Shown here piece by piece: positions 6,969-14,674 of a stretch of DNA of 15,093 bases; position 1 is the stretch's first letter; each line of letters starts with the position of its first letter. Below the pieces are notes generated by a model. The model was not told the DNA's origin, did no database searches, and saw only the letters and a program-made list of their open reading frames with translations. This DNA comes from Nitrospirales bacterium (GTDB taxonomy: Bacteria; Nitrospirota; Nitrospiria; Nitrospirales; UBA8639), in the NCBI GenBank assembly GCA_029261305.1, contig JAJDBO010000413.1, forward strand, positions 1 to 15,093, given 5' to 3'. Both the position numbers and the translations under genes were made by a program.

Positions 6969-9266
6969 CTAGAATTGACTATACCGCGCACGCAGTCGTT
7001 GCCTGACAATTTCGGCAATCGTATTGACGACCGAAGTAAACACAAACAAAATTAAGCCGGCCATAAATAACAACCGATATAAAGTTCCACCATGAGGGGC
7101 CTCCGGCATTTCAACCGCAATATTGGCCGAGAGGGTCCTGAATCCATTAAACAGGTTCATCTCCATGATTGGGGTATTCCCGGTCGCCATGAGCACGATC
7201 ATGGTTTCTCCCACAGCACGCCCCAAACCAATCATCAACGCCGAAAAAATTCCAGGGCTTGCTGAGACGATGACGAGTTTAACGAGCGTTTGCCAAGGCG
7301 TGGCTCCTAACGCCAGCGACCCGGCAATGAGGTGTCGAGGAACATTACTGAGGGAATCTTCGGAAATACTAAATATGGTAGGAATCACCGCCATACCCAT
7401 GGCAAAGGCAATCACGAGAGCATTACGCTGGTCAAAGCCCACCCCAAACGTGTTGGACAGCCATTCCTTATAATTGGAATCGTAGATCCAGCCCTCGATT
7501 TCTTTATTCAACTGAAGACAGATCCAGATTGACCCACTGATAATGACTAGAAACACCATCAGTTCCAACAGGTGGCCAGATTTCTTTTGGACGGCCCTAG
7601 GGGAAAATTGCCAGCACAACGACCCCACAATTATCGCAATCGGCACCACGAAAAACATGGCCGAAACCGCGGGAAAGATTCGTTCTAATAATGGAGCAAA
7701 CCATAACCCCGCTAAAAACCCTAACACCACCGTCGGCAGGGCAGCCATGGTCTCCACTGTGGGCTTCACAATGGCTCGAAGGTTCGGATTCATAAACATC
7801 GACGTGTAAATGGCTCCAAGAACAGCGATGGGCGTCGCCAGGAGCATGGCATAGAACGTGCCCTTCAAGGTCCCAAACATCAAGGGCCATAATCCAAATT
7901 TTGGTTCGAAGGAATCAGAGCCACCGGTCGACTGCCAAATATGCAAAACCTCACGATACCCTTCATATAACACTGCCCCAAACAAGGAACTAAAGGTGGT
8001 CTCCGGATGTTCGTTGTCAATGTGGTAGGCGGATACCCGACCATTTTGATTGACAGCAATGGTGCCATCTCCCTTAGGAGAAAACATGACACCACGAAGG
8101 GGAGAACCTTCACCTGAAATATCGAGCAAAGACTTTCCGGAAGTTGAATAATGGACGGTAAAATCTCCTGTAGAATCCGCAGTAATAAAACCCTTATCTC
8201 GCTGCGAAGGCGAAATAGCCGTGACTCCACTATTATGTGGGGTAAGGGCTCGAATTTTAAAAAGCTTCGAGTCCCCCCCAATGTTAGGATCGATGTTGGG
8301 CATCCAGACTTCCACATCCCCTTCACTCGTGCCAACGACAATAGAGCGATCCCCGATTAAATAGGAAAGGGCTGAAATAGCCGGGCCCACTTGATAAATT
8401 CCCATCAAACGAGGTGATTCAAAATCACGTAAGTCCCAGTGCAAAAGATCCCCACCCTGTGTACCAGCCAGCAAATTCTCGCCCATAGAATCCAAGAGGA
8501 GCGTGGTAATGGTTGGGACTCGATCATTGAGGATCTCCGATTGAAAGGTTTCCACTTCGGCTTCCATGGCAAAAAGACCGCCACCCTCCCCCTCTTGAAC
8601 TTTGGCGAGATACAAATGGCCAGACTCGGTCAGCGCCGCCGTGATTTGACCGTCTTCGGTTTCTTGGTAGGCGAGGTGCTTGATCGCCTCGGGTTGGGGG
8701 GTAACTTGAATGGAATCAGCAGTCGTCACAATAGGAAGAATGCTTCGAATGTCATTGTGAAATGAAATCTTAAAATTCACCGACAAAGGGATGACTTGCC
8801 CTTCACGAGTCCCCAACCCCCAAATCTGGGACTTCCCAGATGATCGTCCTAATGCCAAAATCTGTCCTGCTTCAAAAGTTGGAACAGAATCAAGAACAAG
8901 CGGTTCACCAGAGGGAATGCGATACAATGAAATCTCCCCGCCCTGAAGCACATACGCCACTTCCATATATTCATCGATTCCCACTCCGACGTTTCCGGAA
9001 CCCACTATGGATTTCTTCCAGGGTTCTACTTGGACCGAAGCAATTTGCTTACCCGACACCGCATAAAATAGCGGCGCGACTTCGATAAACAGATAGGCAA
9101 AAATACCTAATATACTTAATATCGTCGCCAAACCACCCACCGTAATTACAACGGTGGCAGTATGATCCATAATACTTCGAAGCTGACGAGAAGATATTCC
9201 AGGAATAAGAGAAGTAGCCGGTTGGCCCGAATCGATAGTAGACACTTGAGGGTTTGAAGGATTCAT
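6969..9266 (-). CDS. pstC: Phosphate ABC transporter permease PstC, long form with WD40/beta-propeller-like domain
   Basis: This is a 765-residue permease, against roughly 320 for E. coli PstC. After a short cytosolic tail, residues 38-64 form the first membrane helix. Residues about 75-425 are a large beta-rich region with repeated blade-like units ending in patterns such as GGDLLHWDL (271-279), GDVEVWMP (316-323) and GDFTVHYSTSG (367-377), typical of a WD40-like propeller; its expected side is periplasmic. The permease core spans about 460-757 with the EAA loop AGSLALGATPWQTLVKL at 648-664. Long PstC forms of this kind are known in gammaproteobacteria together with long PstA, and both are long here. 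The ATG at 9266 has no recognisable Shine-Dalgarno sequence. A terminator-like hairpin separates it from pstS, 99 bases away. Confidence 0.95.
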   Translation of the reverse strand: MNPSNPQVSTIDSGQPATSLIPGISSRQLRSIMDHTATVVITVGGLATILSILGIFAYLFIEVAPLFYAVSGKQIASVQVEPWKKSIVGSGNVGVGIDEYMEVAYVLQGGEISLYRIPSGEPLVLDSVPTFEAGQILALGRSSGKSQIWGLGTREGQVIPLSVNFKISFHNDIRSILPIVTTADSIQVTPQPEAIKHLAYQETEDGQITAALTESGHLYLAKVQEGEGGGLFAMEAEVETFQSEILNDRVPTITTLLLDSMGENLLAGTQGGDLLHWDLRDFESPRLMGIYQVGPAISALSYLIGDRSIVVGTSEGDVEVWMPNIDPNIGGDSKLFKIRALTPHNSGVTAISPSQRDKGFITADSTGDFTVHYSTSGKSLLDISGEGSPLRGVMFSPKGDGTIAVNQNGRVSAYHIDNEHPETTFSSLFGAVLYEGYREVLHIWQSTGGSDSFEPKFGLWPLMFGTLKGTFYAMLLATPIAVLGAIYTSMFMNPNLRAIVKPTVETMAALPTVVLGFLAGLWFAPLLERIFPAVSAMFFVVPIAIIVGSLCWQFSPRAVQKKSGHLLELMVFLVIISGSIWICLQLNKEIEGWIYDSNYKEWLSNTFGVGFDQRNALVIAFAMGMAVIPTIFSISEDSLSNVPRHLIAGSLALGATPWQTLVKLVIVSASPGIFSALMIGLGRAVGETMIVLMATGNTPIMEMNLFNGFRTLSANIAVEMPEAPHGGTLYRLLFMAGLILFVFTSVVNTIAEIVRQRLRARYSQF

Positions 9267-9285
9267 GATTCAGCGATTATTTTTG

Positions 9286-9351
9286 AGGAAAAAGGCCATG
9301 CCCGAGGGTAGAGTCAACGAGCATGGCATTCTTTCATTCAGCCTTTTTCCT
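9286..9351 (-). terminator. Nested hairpin with T-run between pstS and pstC (attenuator or leaky terminator)
   Basis: On the minus strand, GCCATGC (9327-9321) and GCATGGC (9301-9295) form a perfect 7-base stem with a 19-base loop, followed immediately by CTTTTTCC. That is the shape of an intrinsic terminator just after pstS. Upstream, AGGAAAAAGGC (9351-9341) is perfectly complementary over 11 bases to GCCTTTTTCCT (9296-9286), which contains the T-run. The outer pairing can either enclose the inner stem or compete for its last two bases and T-run. Partial termination here would make more PstS than PstCAB, as expected for a periplasmic binding protein. Confidence 0.7.
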
Positions 9352-9365
9352 TTACCGGCAAACCG

Positions 9366-10373
9366 CTAATTCATTTCGGCTAATTTTTTTTCAATCACTT
9401 GTTGAGGCAAAGGGAAATAGCCATCTTTAATGACCACCATCTGCCCTTGCTTGCTATAGACAAATTTCAAGAACTCGCTCATCAAGGGAGCTAATGGCTT
9501 TCCTGGTGCCTTATTCACGTACACGAAAAGAAATCGCGCTAAGGGATACTTGCCAGCCGAAGCATTCGCAAAGGTTGGTTCATAAAACGAATCACCAGAT
9601 TTTCCCGCTAACGGAATCGCGCGAACCCCAGAGGTCCGGTACCCAATACCGCTGTATCCAATTCCTCCACGATCTTCGGTAATCCCTTGCACCACAGATG
9701 CCGACCCTGGCTGCTCTTTGACCTGATCTTTGTAATCGCCTTTCTTGAGCACTATCTTCTTAAAGAATCCGTAGGTCCCGGAAGCTGAATTTCTTCCGTA
9801 GAGACTCACCGTGGTTTTCTTCCATGACCCATTGAGTCCGGCCTTGCCCCACGTATCAATATTGACTCTATGACCTCGCCGCCGGGTTTTGGAAAATATG
9901 GAATCAATCTCTTCCATGCTTAACCCCTCAACAGGATTATCCTTATTCACGTAGACCGCCAACGCATCAACCGCCACAGGAAAGGCCGTGGGTTTATACC
10001 CAAACTTGGCTTCGAACTTATCCATTTCCTTGGCTTTCATCTTTCGAGACATAGGACCTAATTGCGCAGTTCCTTCGATCAATGCGGGAGGAGCCGTGCT
10101 TGATCCCTTCCCTTCGATTTGAATTTTCACATTGGGATATTGCTTGCGAAACCCTTCGGCCCACAAGGTCATTAAATTATTTAACGTGTCAGAGCCAATA
10201 CTATTCACATTCCCGGAGATTCCACTCACTCGGGCATAGGCATTCCAATTGGGATCCATCATGGATTCGGAATCTGCAAATGCTACGGGCACCACGCAGA
10301 TTGTTACTGCGAGAGCCACAATTATCGCGGCTCTCAACTTTTGACGACATTGCTGAAAAATTCGGCTCAGCAT
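9366..10373 (-). CDS. pstS: Phosphate ABC transporter periplasmic substrate-binding protein PstS
   Basis: This 335-residue precursor has a signal peptide: basic residues at 10-14, a hydrophobic core at about 15-30 and a probable cleavage after AFA at residue 33. No lipobox cysteine follows, so the mature protein should be free in the periplasm. Phosphate-binding loops typical of PstS are visible: SIGSDTL at 58-64, GKGSSTAPPAL at 88-98, GPMSRKM at 106-112 and GRNSASGTYGFFK at 193-205. PstS captures phosphate with high affinity and hands it to PstCA. AAGGAGG lies four bases before the ATG, the strongest ribosome binding site in this operon, which suits high expression. It is the first gene of pstSCAB-phoU, separated from pstC by a terminator-like hairpin. 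Confidence 0.97.
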   Translation of the reverse strand: MLSRIFQQCRQKLRAAIIVALAVTICVVPVAFADSESMMDPNWNAYARVSGISGNVNSIGSDTLNNLMTLWAEGFRKQYPNVKIQIEGKGSSTAPPALIEGTAQLGPMSRKMKAKEMDKFEAKFGYKPTAFPVAVDALAVYVNKDNPVEGLSMEEIDSIFSKTRRRGHRVNIDTWGKAGLNGSWKKTTVSLYGRNSASGTYGFFKKIVLKKGDYKDQVKEQPGSASVVQGITEDRGGIGYSGIGYRTSGVRAIPLAGKSGDSFYEPTFANASAGKYPLARFLFVYVNKAPGKPLAPLMSEFLKFVYSKQGQMVVIKDGYFPLPQQVIEKKLAEMN

Positions 10374-10469
10374 AGACCCTCCTTCAATTACACACTCTAG
10401 AGACAGTGATTAAAATGGTAATCCTTCAATGTTTCCTCAACGTAAAAGGCATGTTACGAAATTGTTAAC
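10374..10469 (-). promoter_or_regulatory. pstS upstream region with PHO-box-like direct repeat and candidate -10
   Basis: On the minus strand, GTTAACA (10469-10463), then ATTT, then CGTAACA (10458-10452) form two similar 7-base units on an 11-base period. This is the geometry of PhoB/PhoP sites (7+4+7, AT-rich spacer), and the units resemble the TTAACA type. A good -10, TTTAAT, lies at 10414-10409 with no proper -35, which suits activator dependence. The repeat is 37 bases from that -10, farther than a classical PHO box. The first repeat unit overlaps the stop codon of the small gene upstream. Confidence 0.45.
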
Positions 10470-10686
10470 TGATAGGTTCGACTCTGGACGCTTTCGGAAC
10501 CCCCCATTTTGAACGTCCGTGCGGAATCGCTCGCATCTCTAGCGTTGAACCTGAAACGTGGCACGTAATCGTCTGGTTTTGATTCAGTGCCTCAATGGCC
10601 CCAAAGATCTCAGCCCATTTACATTCGGGAAAGGCTTCAACCACATCCTGAATACACAGAGACCTGCCTGGTTGTAGTAAATTCAT
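10465..10686 (-). CDS. Small hypothetical protein, winged-helix-like, between phoR and pstS
   Basis: A 73-residue protein starting at ATG 10686, with AGGG seven bases upstream; a GTG one codon earlier (10689) is an alternative start. Predicted from sequence, a helix (about 11-20, CIQDVVEAFP), a second helix (about 23-36, KWAEIFGAIEALNQ) and a beta hairpin (38-54, QTITCHVSGSTLEMRAI) give the order of a compact winged-helix DNA-binding unit. The tail (55-73) is basic and probably disordered. I do not recognise a named family, although I recall similar short proteins in Nitrospira-type genomes. It could be a small regulator or protein-interaction module. It lies between the sensor kinase and the transporter in the same direction, and its stop overlaps the PHO-box-like repeat of pstS. 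Confidence 0.65.
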   Translation of the reverse strand: MNLLQPGRSLCIQDVVEAFPECKWAEIFGAIEALNQNQTITCHVSGSTLEMRAIPHGRSKWGVPKASRVEPIS

Positions 10687-10951
10687 CACGGATCCCTGGT
10701 AGCTGTAGATTAACCTGTAATGTAGTACTCACTGTGAATCCTTATGATTCTAGTCAGCCAGCATAATTTTTCATTTCAGAACTTCTGTCCCCATGTTGCT
10801 AGGGAAACAGTAACACCCGGTTGTTGCGAGGACATATTATTCCGGTTACAGAAAGGTAAATTTTGGAAAAGAGGATGGAGGACCTGGATGTGACAGAGGG
10901 GAAAATGTTGTTAACATTGACAGGCAGACGATTATTCTAGCCGACGTTCTT
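10687..10951. other. Intergenic region between phoR and the small gene
   Basis: These 265 bases hold no convincing gene. A small AT-rich hairpin, AATGTT-GTT-AACATT (10904-10918), lies about 35 bases after the phoR stop and could be a weak transcript end, but it lacks a T-run. On the minus strand CTGTCAA, matching a PHO-box half-site, occurs just upstream of it (about 10924-10918), without a clear second copy at 11 bases. The promoter of the small gene probably lies here; TAGAAT on the minus strand around 10751-10756 is a possible -10 without a good -35. Confidence 0.35.
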
Positions 10952-12340
10952 TCAAGAGGTAGGGATTATTTCCTTGACAGGCAATTCGATTTCAACGGTT
11001 GTCCCTTTACCAAGTTCGCTTTCTATACAAAGCGAACCACCATGCAATTGCACAAGATGCTTCACAATGGCTAATCCCAGTCCTGTGCCACCTTGATCAC
11101 GAGTACGTGCCTTATCCACGCGATAAAATCGTTCGGTAATCCGAGGGATATCGGTGGGGGGAATGCCTTGCCCGGTATCGATGATTTGGAGTCCAGCAAA
11201 GCCCTGCTCATGCTCACGTACCTTAAACATCACCTCCCCGCCATCAGGCGTATATTTCATGGCATTATCCACGAGATTCACCAGGATTTGTGAAAGGCGA
11301 TCGCGATCCGCCCACACCACAGCTTCCGCCAAAACTTCATTTTGCAAAGTGATGCCTCGTTTGCCTGCCTCACTTTCAAAGATGGCCAAGATATCATTCA
11401 CAAATGTTTGCAGACCAACAGACTGCATGTGTAACACCACCTTCCCGGTTTCAATATCCGAAAGGCGTGAAAGATCATTGATGAGGCGACTTAATCGATC
11501 CGCATGGGTATGAGCCACCTCCAGAAACCGACGATGGGTCACCGGCTCGTCTGGAGCCTCATCAAGTAAGGTTTCCAAGTACCCTTTAATCGCGGTCAAG
11601 GGTGTTCGGAGTTCATGCGAGACATTCGCGACAAATTCTGACCGCACGTGTTCCAATCGACGTAATTCCGAAATATCATGCAAGACCAACACGATCCCTT
11701 GGGTATCTGGCAAGGGCATGGCATTCACTTCCAACACTCGATGAACCGGGAGTTGTAATGCCACCTCACGACGACATTGTTCATTGGGTTTGAGGGTCCT
11801 GCACACCTCGACTAAATCCGATAAGCCTCGATGGCGGATCACTTCCAGCAAGGATTGCCCAACGACCGGATTCTGGCCAATATCCAGAATGCGGCGAGCC
11901 GAAGGATTCATCAGGATCACCAATCCCTGATGATCAAGAGCAATCACACCCTCGACCATGCTATCCAAAACAGCCCCGACCTTTGCACGTTCAGATTCCA
12001 GAGCTTGTATGCGTTCTTGTGAAAAGGACGTCAATTGAACAAGCCGATTGGTGAGTACAACAAAATCATCGTGTTCTTCTGGCTGGAACCCCCATCGGGC
12101 GAGCAATGTCCTCGCGACTGATTGCAATTCCCAGACAGGCCCAAGCACTCGGTGGAGGCACCACAGAGAAAAAGGAAAGGCCAGCACAACAGCCGCCACG
12201 ACACCTGCCATCATCCCCAGAACAGTTGGGCTTTTCCATATAAGCAGCCCCATCACTCCCATACCGACGACCAACATCATGACCAAACAAATGGCCAACG
12301 TCATGGACAATCGTCTTGGCATTTCGCGTCCATTCCCCAC
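10952..12340 (-). CDS. phoR: Phosphate-sensing histidine kinase PhoR
   Basis: This 462-residue membrane kinase has two closely spaced membrane helices (about 12-34 and 40-61) with almost no periplasmic loop, as in classical PhoR, so it reads phosphate through the Pst/PhoU complex rather than binding a ligand outside. A cytosolic linker (62-115) leads to a PAS domain (about 118-225). The HisKA helix follows with phosphoacceptor His242 in SHELRTPL. The ATPase domain shows the N box (Asn359 in LVDNAMKYTPDGG), G1 DTGQGI (388-393), the F box RFYRVD (404-409) and G2 GGTGLGLAIVK (417-427). The start is taken as GTG at 12340, five bases after the phoB stop, with GAGGGA inside the end of phoB; an ATG at 12322 is the alternative. 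It is translationally linked to phoB. Confidence 0.95.
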   Translation of the reverse strand: MGNGREMPRRLSMTLAICLVMMLVVGMGVMGLLIWKSPTVLGMMAGVVAAVVLAFPFSLWCLHRVLGPVWELQSVARTLLARWGFQPEEHDDFVVLTNRLVQLTSFSQERIQALESERAKVGAVLDSMVEGVIALDHQGLVILMNPSARRILDIGQNPVVGQSLLEVIRHRGLSDLVEVCRTLKPNEQCRREVALQLPVHRVLEVNAMPLPDTQGIVLVLHDISELRRLEHVRSEFVANVSHELRTPLTAIKGYLETLLDEAPDEPVTHRRFLEVAHTHADRLSRLINDLSRLSDIETGKVVLHMQSVGLQTFVNDILAIFESEAGKRGITLQNEVLAEAVVWADRDRLSQILVNLVDNAMKYTPDGGEVMFKVREHEQGFAGLQIIDTGQGIPPTDIPRITERFYRVDKARTRDQGGTGLGLAIVKHLVQLHGGSLCIESELGKGTTVEIELPVKEIIPTS

Positions 12341-12345
12341 TCGCG

Positions 12346-13035
12346 TTATCCCTCGGCCTCGAAACTATAGCCCACCCCTTTGACCGTCACCACGCGTTCG
12401 CTTTCTTGACCCAATTTTTCTCGGAGACGGCGAATATGCACATCGACGGTTCGGGATTCTATATCGACGGCATTGGCATAGCCCCAGACACTTTCTAAAA
12501 TTTGTTCACGATTCAACACTCGTCCTTTGGCCTGCATTAAGGCACACAGCAGATCGAACTCCTTCACGGTCAGTTCAACCCGCTTACCTTCGACACGAAC
12601 TTGCCGCTTGGCTTCATCAACTTCCAATGCTCCAACACGCCGAAGGACATCCGTGGAAGGTGCATGGCCACGTCGCAAGACCGCTTTGACACGTGCCACT
12701 AATTCACGAGGACTAAAAGGCTTGACCACATAATCATCAGCACCCATTTCCAGGCCAACAATTCGGTCCACTTCCTCGGCTTTGGCTGTAAGCATGATGA
12801 TCGCAATAGAAGCAGTACTTTGATCTCGCCGTAACAAGCGACAAATCTCAAGACCATCAACACCTGGCAACATCAGATCCAACAACATGAGGTCGGGACG
12901 ATGCTCCCGAGCCAATCGAAGCGCCGCGTCGCCATCAGAAGCCTCAAAGCAAAGCATGCCTTCCTTTTCCAAATGGTGCCGCACCAAATCTACAATGGCC
13001 TGTTCATCATCAACGATTAACGCTTTTAGGGCCAT
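12346..13035 (-). CDS. phoB: Phosphate regulon response regulator PhoB
   Basis: This 229-residue OmpR/PhoB-family regulator matches the family length. The receiver domain (1-120) has the acidic pair Asp9/Asp10, phosphoacceptor Asp53 in LLDLMLPG, Thr83 and Lys105 in the VKPF motif. The C-terminal winged helix (about 130-226) has the recognition helix in SRTVDVHIRRLREKL (194-208) and the closing hairpin VVTVKGVGYSF. When phosphorylated by PhoR it would bind PHO boxes and activate the pst operon. Two purine-rich sites, AAGGAGC and AAGGAGG, precede the ATG, the nearer almost touching it. It is five bases upstream of phoR and 49 bases downstream of the nuclease gene. The short spacer shows no clear promoter. 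The assignment to PhoB rather than another OmpR-type regulator rests on the pst/phoU context. Confidence 0.95.
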   Translation of the reverse strand: MALKALIVDDEQAIVDLVRHHLEKEGMLCFEASDGDAALRLAREHRPDLMLLDLMLPGVDGLEICRLLRRDQSTASIAIIMLTAKAEEVDRIVGLEMGADDYVVKPFSPRELVARVKAVLRRGHAPSTDVLRRVGALEVDEAKRQVRVEGKRVELTVKEFDLLCALMQAKGRVLNREQILESVWGYANAVDIESRTVDVHIRRLREKLGQESERVVTVKGVGYSFEAEG

Positions 13036-13084
13036 GACCTCCTTGCTCCTTTTTTCATGCCAATAAACTTAAACCCATGTCCGG

Positions 13085-14542
13085 CTAAGCTTCTTGGGAT
13101 GTTTTTTCAAAAAATCGTTTTATGGCTAGCATCGCCAGGCAATCATCTTCGTTATATTGCAGAATCCGGGTTAAGAGGTGCTCTTGCTCCGGATGGGCAA
13201 GATACTCGTTATACCATGCAATTGAATTGGCACCGGAAGGATCGGTGTCACGCCAACGAAATCCGATATGCTTGGCAATCTGTTTAATACTGTAGGAAAA
13301 CGTTGGCCAATCCGAATAGGTCACAATCAAATCAGCATACAGATCATACTCTCGCTCGACATAGGTTGTGAAGACGTCTGGATCTAAATCGTAGCGCTCC
13401 ATCAACTGCCGCAACGAACTTCGCTCCTTGTGCGAATACACATAATAGGTCACATCCCCGGCAGTAGCGATAAAATCCCAAAACGCTCGAACCGTTTGTT
13501 CTTCTTCTTTGAGATCTCGCGCCACAAAATACTGAAATACGGGCGGACCTCGATGATCGTGGACCGCCAAACCATACAGATACGTCATGCTTTGAGTGGG
13601 ATCGTCCTCAATATCAAAATAAATATCTCGTGCGGTCTTTGGGAAGGAATAGCCCGGTCGAATCCAAGGCTTCCCTGACAGCACAACCCCAGCCCGTTCT
13701 TTCATACGCGTTAACGCTTTTTCTCCCATGCGCGGAATTTTATTCCCAGGGGTGAGATACTCGCTCACTTCCATGCTGGCAATATCATGGATCGTTCGCA
13801 GACCAACCTCTTTGAGACGGAACTTTTGCTTCCCCACGAAAAACAAACCAGATGGATCATCATGGGCCTTGACCCACTGATGACACCGGCGAAACCATTC
13901 ACACAGAAGACACTGACTTCCTAACACTGGCTCGGATTCTTCTTGGCCATACACAAGTTGGGTCGCTTGCTCTAACGCAGCTTGGAACGGCAGTTCGAAA
14001 CTCATTGGATCAAATTCTTCAATCTGCTTATCCACATTGATGATTCGACCTCGCGATACGACGGCCTCTTGAATCCGTTCCAGCAACATTCGATAGAACA
14101 TAATCTGAAACGCGTAATGTTCTTTGAATTTTGGCTTTCGGCTCCCCCCCCCTTCCCAACCCTTCCCAGCTTTAATATCAATGGCCTCATAGAGAAACGG
14201 TCCAAAACGAGACTTTCCCTCTTCTCTTTTCACCAGTAAATCCGGACGCCCCACATAGGGACCATCTATTAGACAGCCCTGATAAATTAATGGAGCACCT
14301 TCACCCATTAGGCGCATGGTTTCCAGGAAGGCTTGGTCCACAGAGAGGATCGCCAAATCTATCACCGGAATCTCGCCAAGACTCTCGATGTACTCGCGTT
14401 CGGTTTGCAACCCTAATTCCCAAAGAAGTTTGACAAACGATCCGACTTCCCCTTTTTCCTCAGGATTGCCGTTGGAATCCAAATACACTCGGTGCTGGCA
14501 TTTGGTGAGATTGTAAAGGTCTTGCGCGGTAATGGTTTTCAT
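13085..14542 (-). CDS. TM0106-family RecB-like putative nuclease with DEDD exonuclease-like domain
   Basis: From ATG 14542 this is a 485-residue protein. Numbered from that start, the N-terminal half is a PD-(D/E)XK (RecB/Cas4-like) nuclease: GRPDLL with Asp101, then AIDIKAGK with Asp122 and Lys124. It is framed by Cys15 and a C-terminal cluster Cys211, Cys214 and Cys220 (CLLC then C), the arrangement that binds a 4Fe-4S cluster in Cas4/AddB. A helix-hairpin-helix-like stretch (about 262-286) follows. The C-terminal third resembles an RNase H-like 3'-5' exonuclease: DIE (Asp310, Glu312) and YNEDD (Tyr463, Asp467). This matches TM0106-family proteins, whose role is not established; DNA or RNA processing is inferred. 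A frame extending to ATG 14656 adds 38 residues made from a palindromic repeat and is probably not real. No Shine-Dalgarno is visible at either start. Confidence 0.88.
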   Translation of the reverse strand: MKTITAQDLYNLTKCQHRVYLDSNGNPEEKGEVGSFVKLLWELGLQTEREYIESLGEIPVIDLAILSVDQAFLETMRLMGEGAPLIYQGCLIDGPYVGRPDLLVKREEGKSRFGPFLYEAIDIKAGKGWEGGGSRKPKFKEHYAFQIMFYRMLLERIQEAVVSRGRIINVDKQIEEFDPMSFELPFQAALEQATQLVYGQEESEPVLGSQCLLCEWFRRCHQWVKAHDDPSGLFFVGKQKFRLKEVGLRTIHDIASMEVSEYLTPGNKIPRMGEKALTRMKERAGVVLSGKPWIRPGYSFPKTARDIYFDIEDDPTQSMTYLYGLAVHDHRGPPVFQYFVARDLKEEEQTVRAFWDFIATAGDVTYYVYSHKERSSLRQLMERYDLDPDVFTTYVEREYDLYADLIVTYSDWPTFSYSIKQIAKHIGFRWRDTDPSGANSIAWYNEYLAHPEQEHLLTRILQYNEDDCLAMLAIKRFFEKTSQEA

Positions 14543-14605
14543 GGAAACACAGGATGGGTTGCTGAAAAAACTTACTCTGCAAGCGCGAGGGACTCTCTTT
14601 GGGCA

Positions 14606-14674
14606 CGTGAAGCGTGGAAGAAAAACCGTGACACTTTTTCCCCACGCTTCACGCATGGCGTTTCACGCTTCACG
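14606..14674. repeat. REP-like palindromic element with repeated CACGCTTCACG units
   Basis: CGTGAAGCGTGG (14606-14617) and CCACGCTTCACG (14642-14653) form a perfect 12-base inverted repeat. A/T-rich inner arms lengthen the stem. A second direct copy of CACGCTTCACG occurs at 14664-14674, 21 bases after the first (14643-14653). The unit overlaps the stop codon of the dehydrogenase and lies upstream of the nuclease. Such short GTGAAGCGTG-type palindromes look like dispersed extragenic repeats; that they recur in this genome is inference. Confidence 0.75.

Noticed and set aside
7880..8341. Minus-strand open frame of 153 residues inside pstC
   Set aside because: It is in another frame of the propeller region of pstC, which is intact and has clear blade patterns; there is no ribosome binding site or domain.
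10904..10918. AATGTT/AACATT hairpin as the phoR terminator
   Set aside because: The stem is six A/T-rich pairs with a three-base loop and no T-run, too weak to call a terminator.
11154..11513. Plus-strand open frame of 119 residues opposite phoR
   Set aside because: It mirrors the HisKA/ATPase coding region and has no family features.
13085..14542. The Cas4-like nuclease as part of a CRISPR or other defence system
   Set aside because: No repeat-spacer array, cas gene or defence partner is in the window; the two-domain layout fits the TM0106 family rather than Cas4.
14543..14656. Extension of the nuclease N-terminus to ATG 14656
   Set aside because: The added 38 residues are encoded by the palindromic element, do not resemble the family, and the usual N-terminal motif begins right after the internal ATG at 14542.
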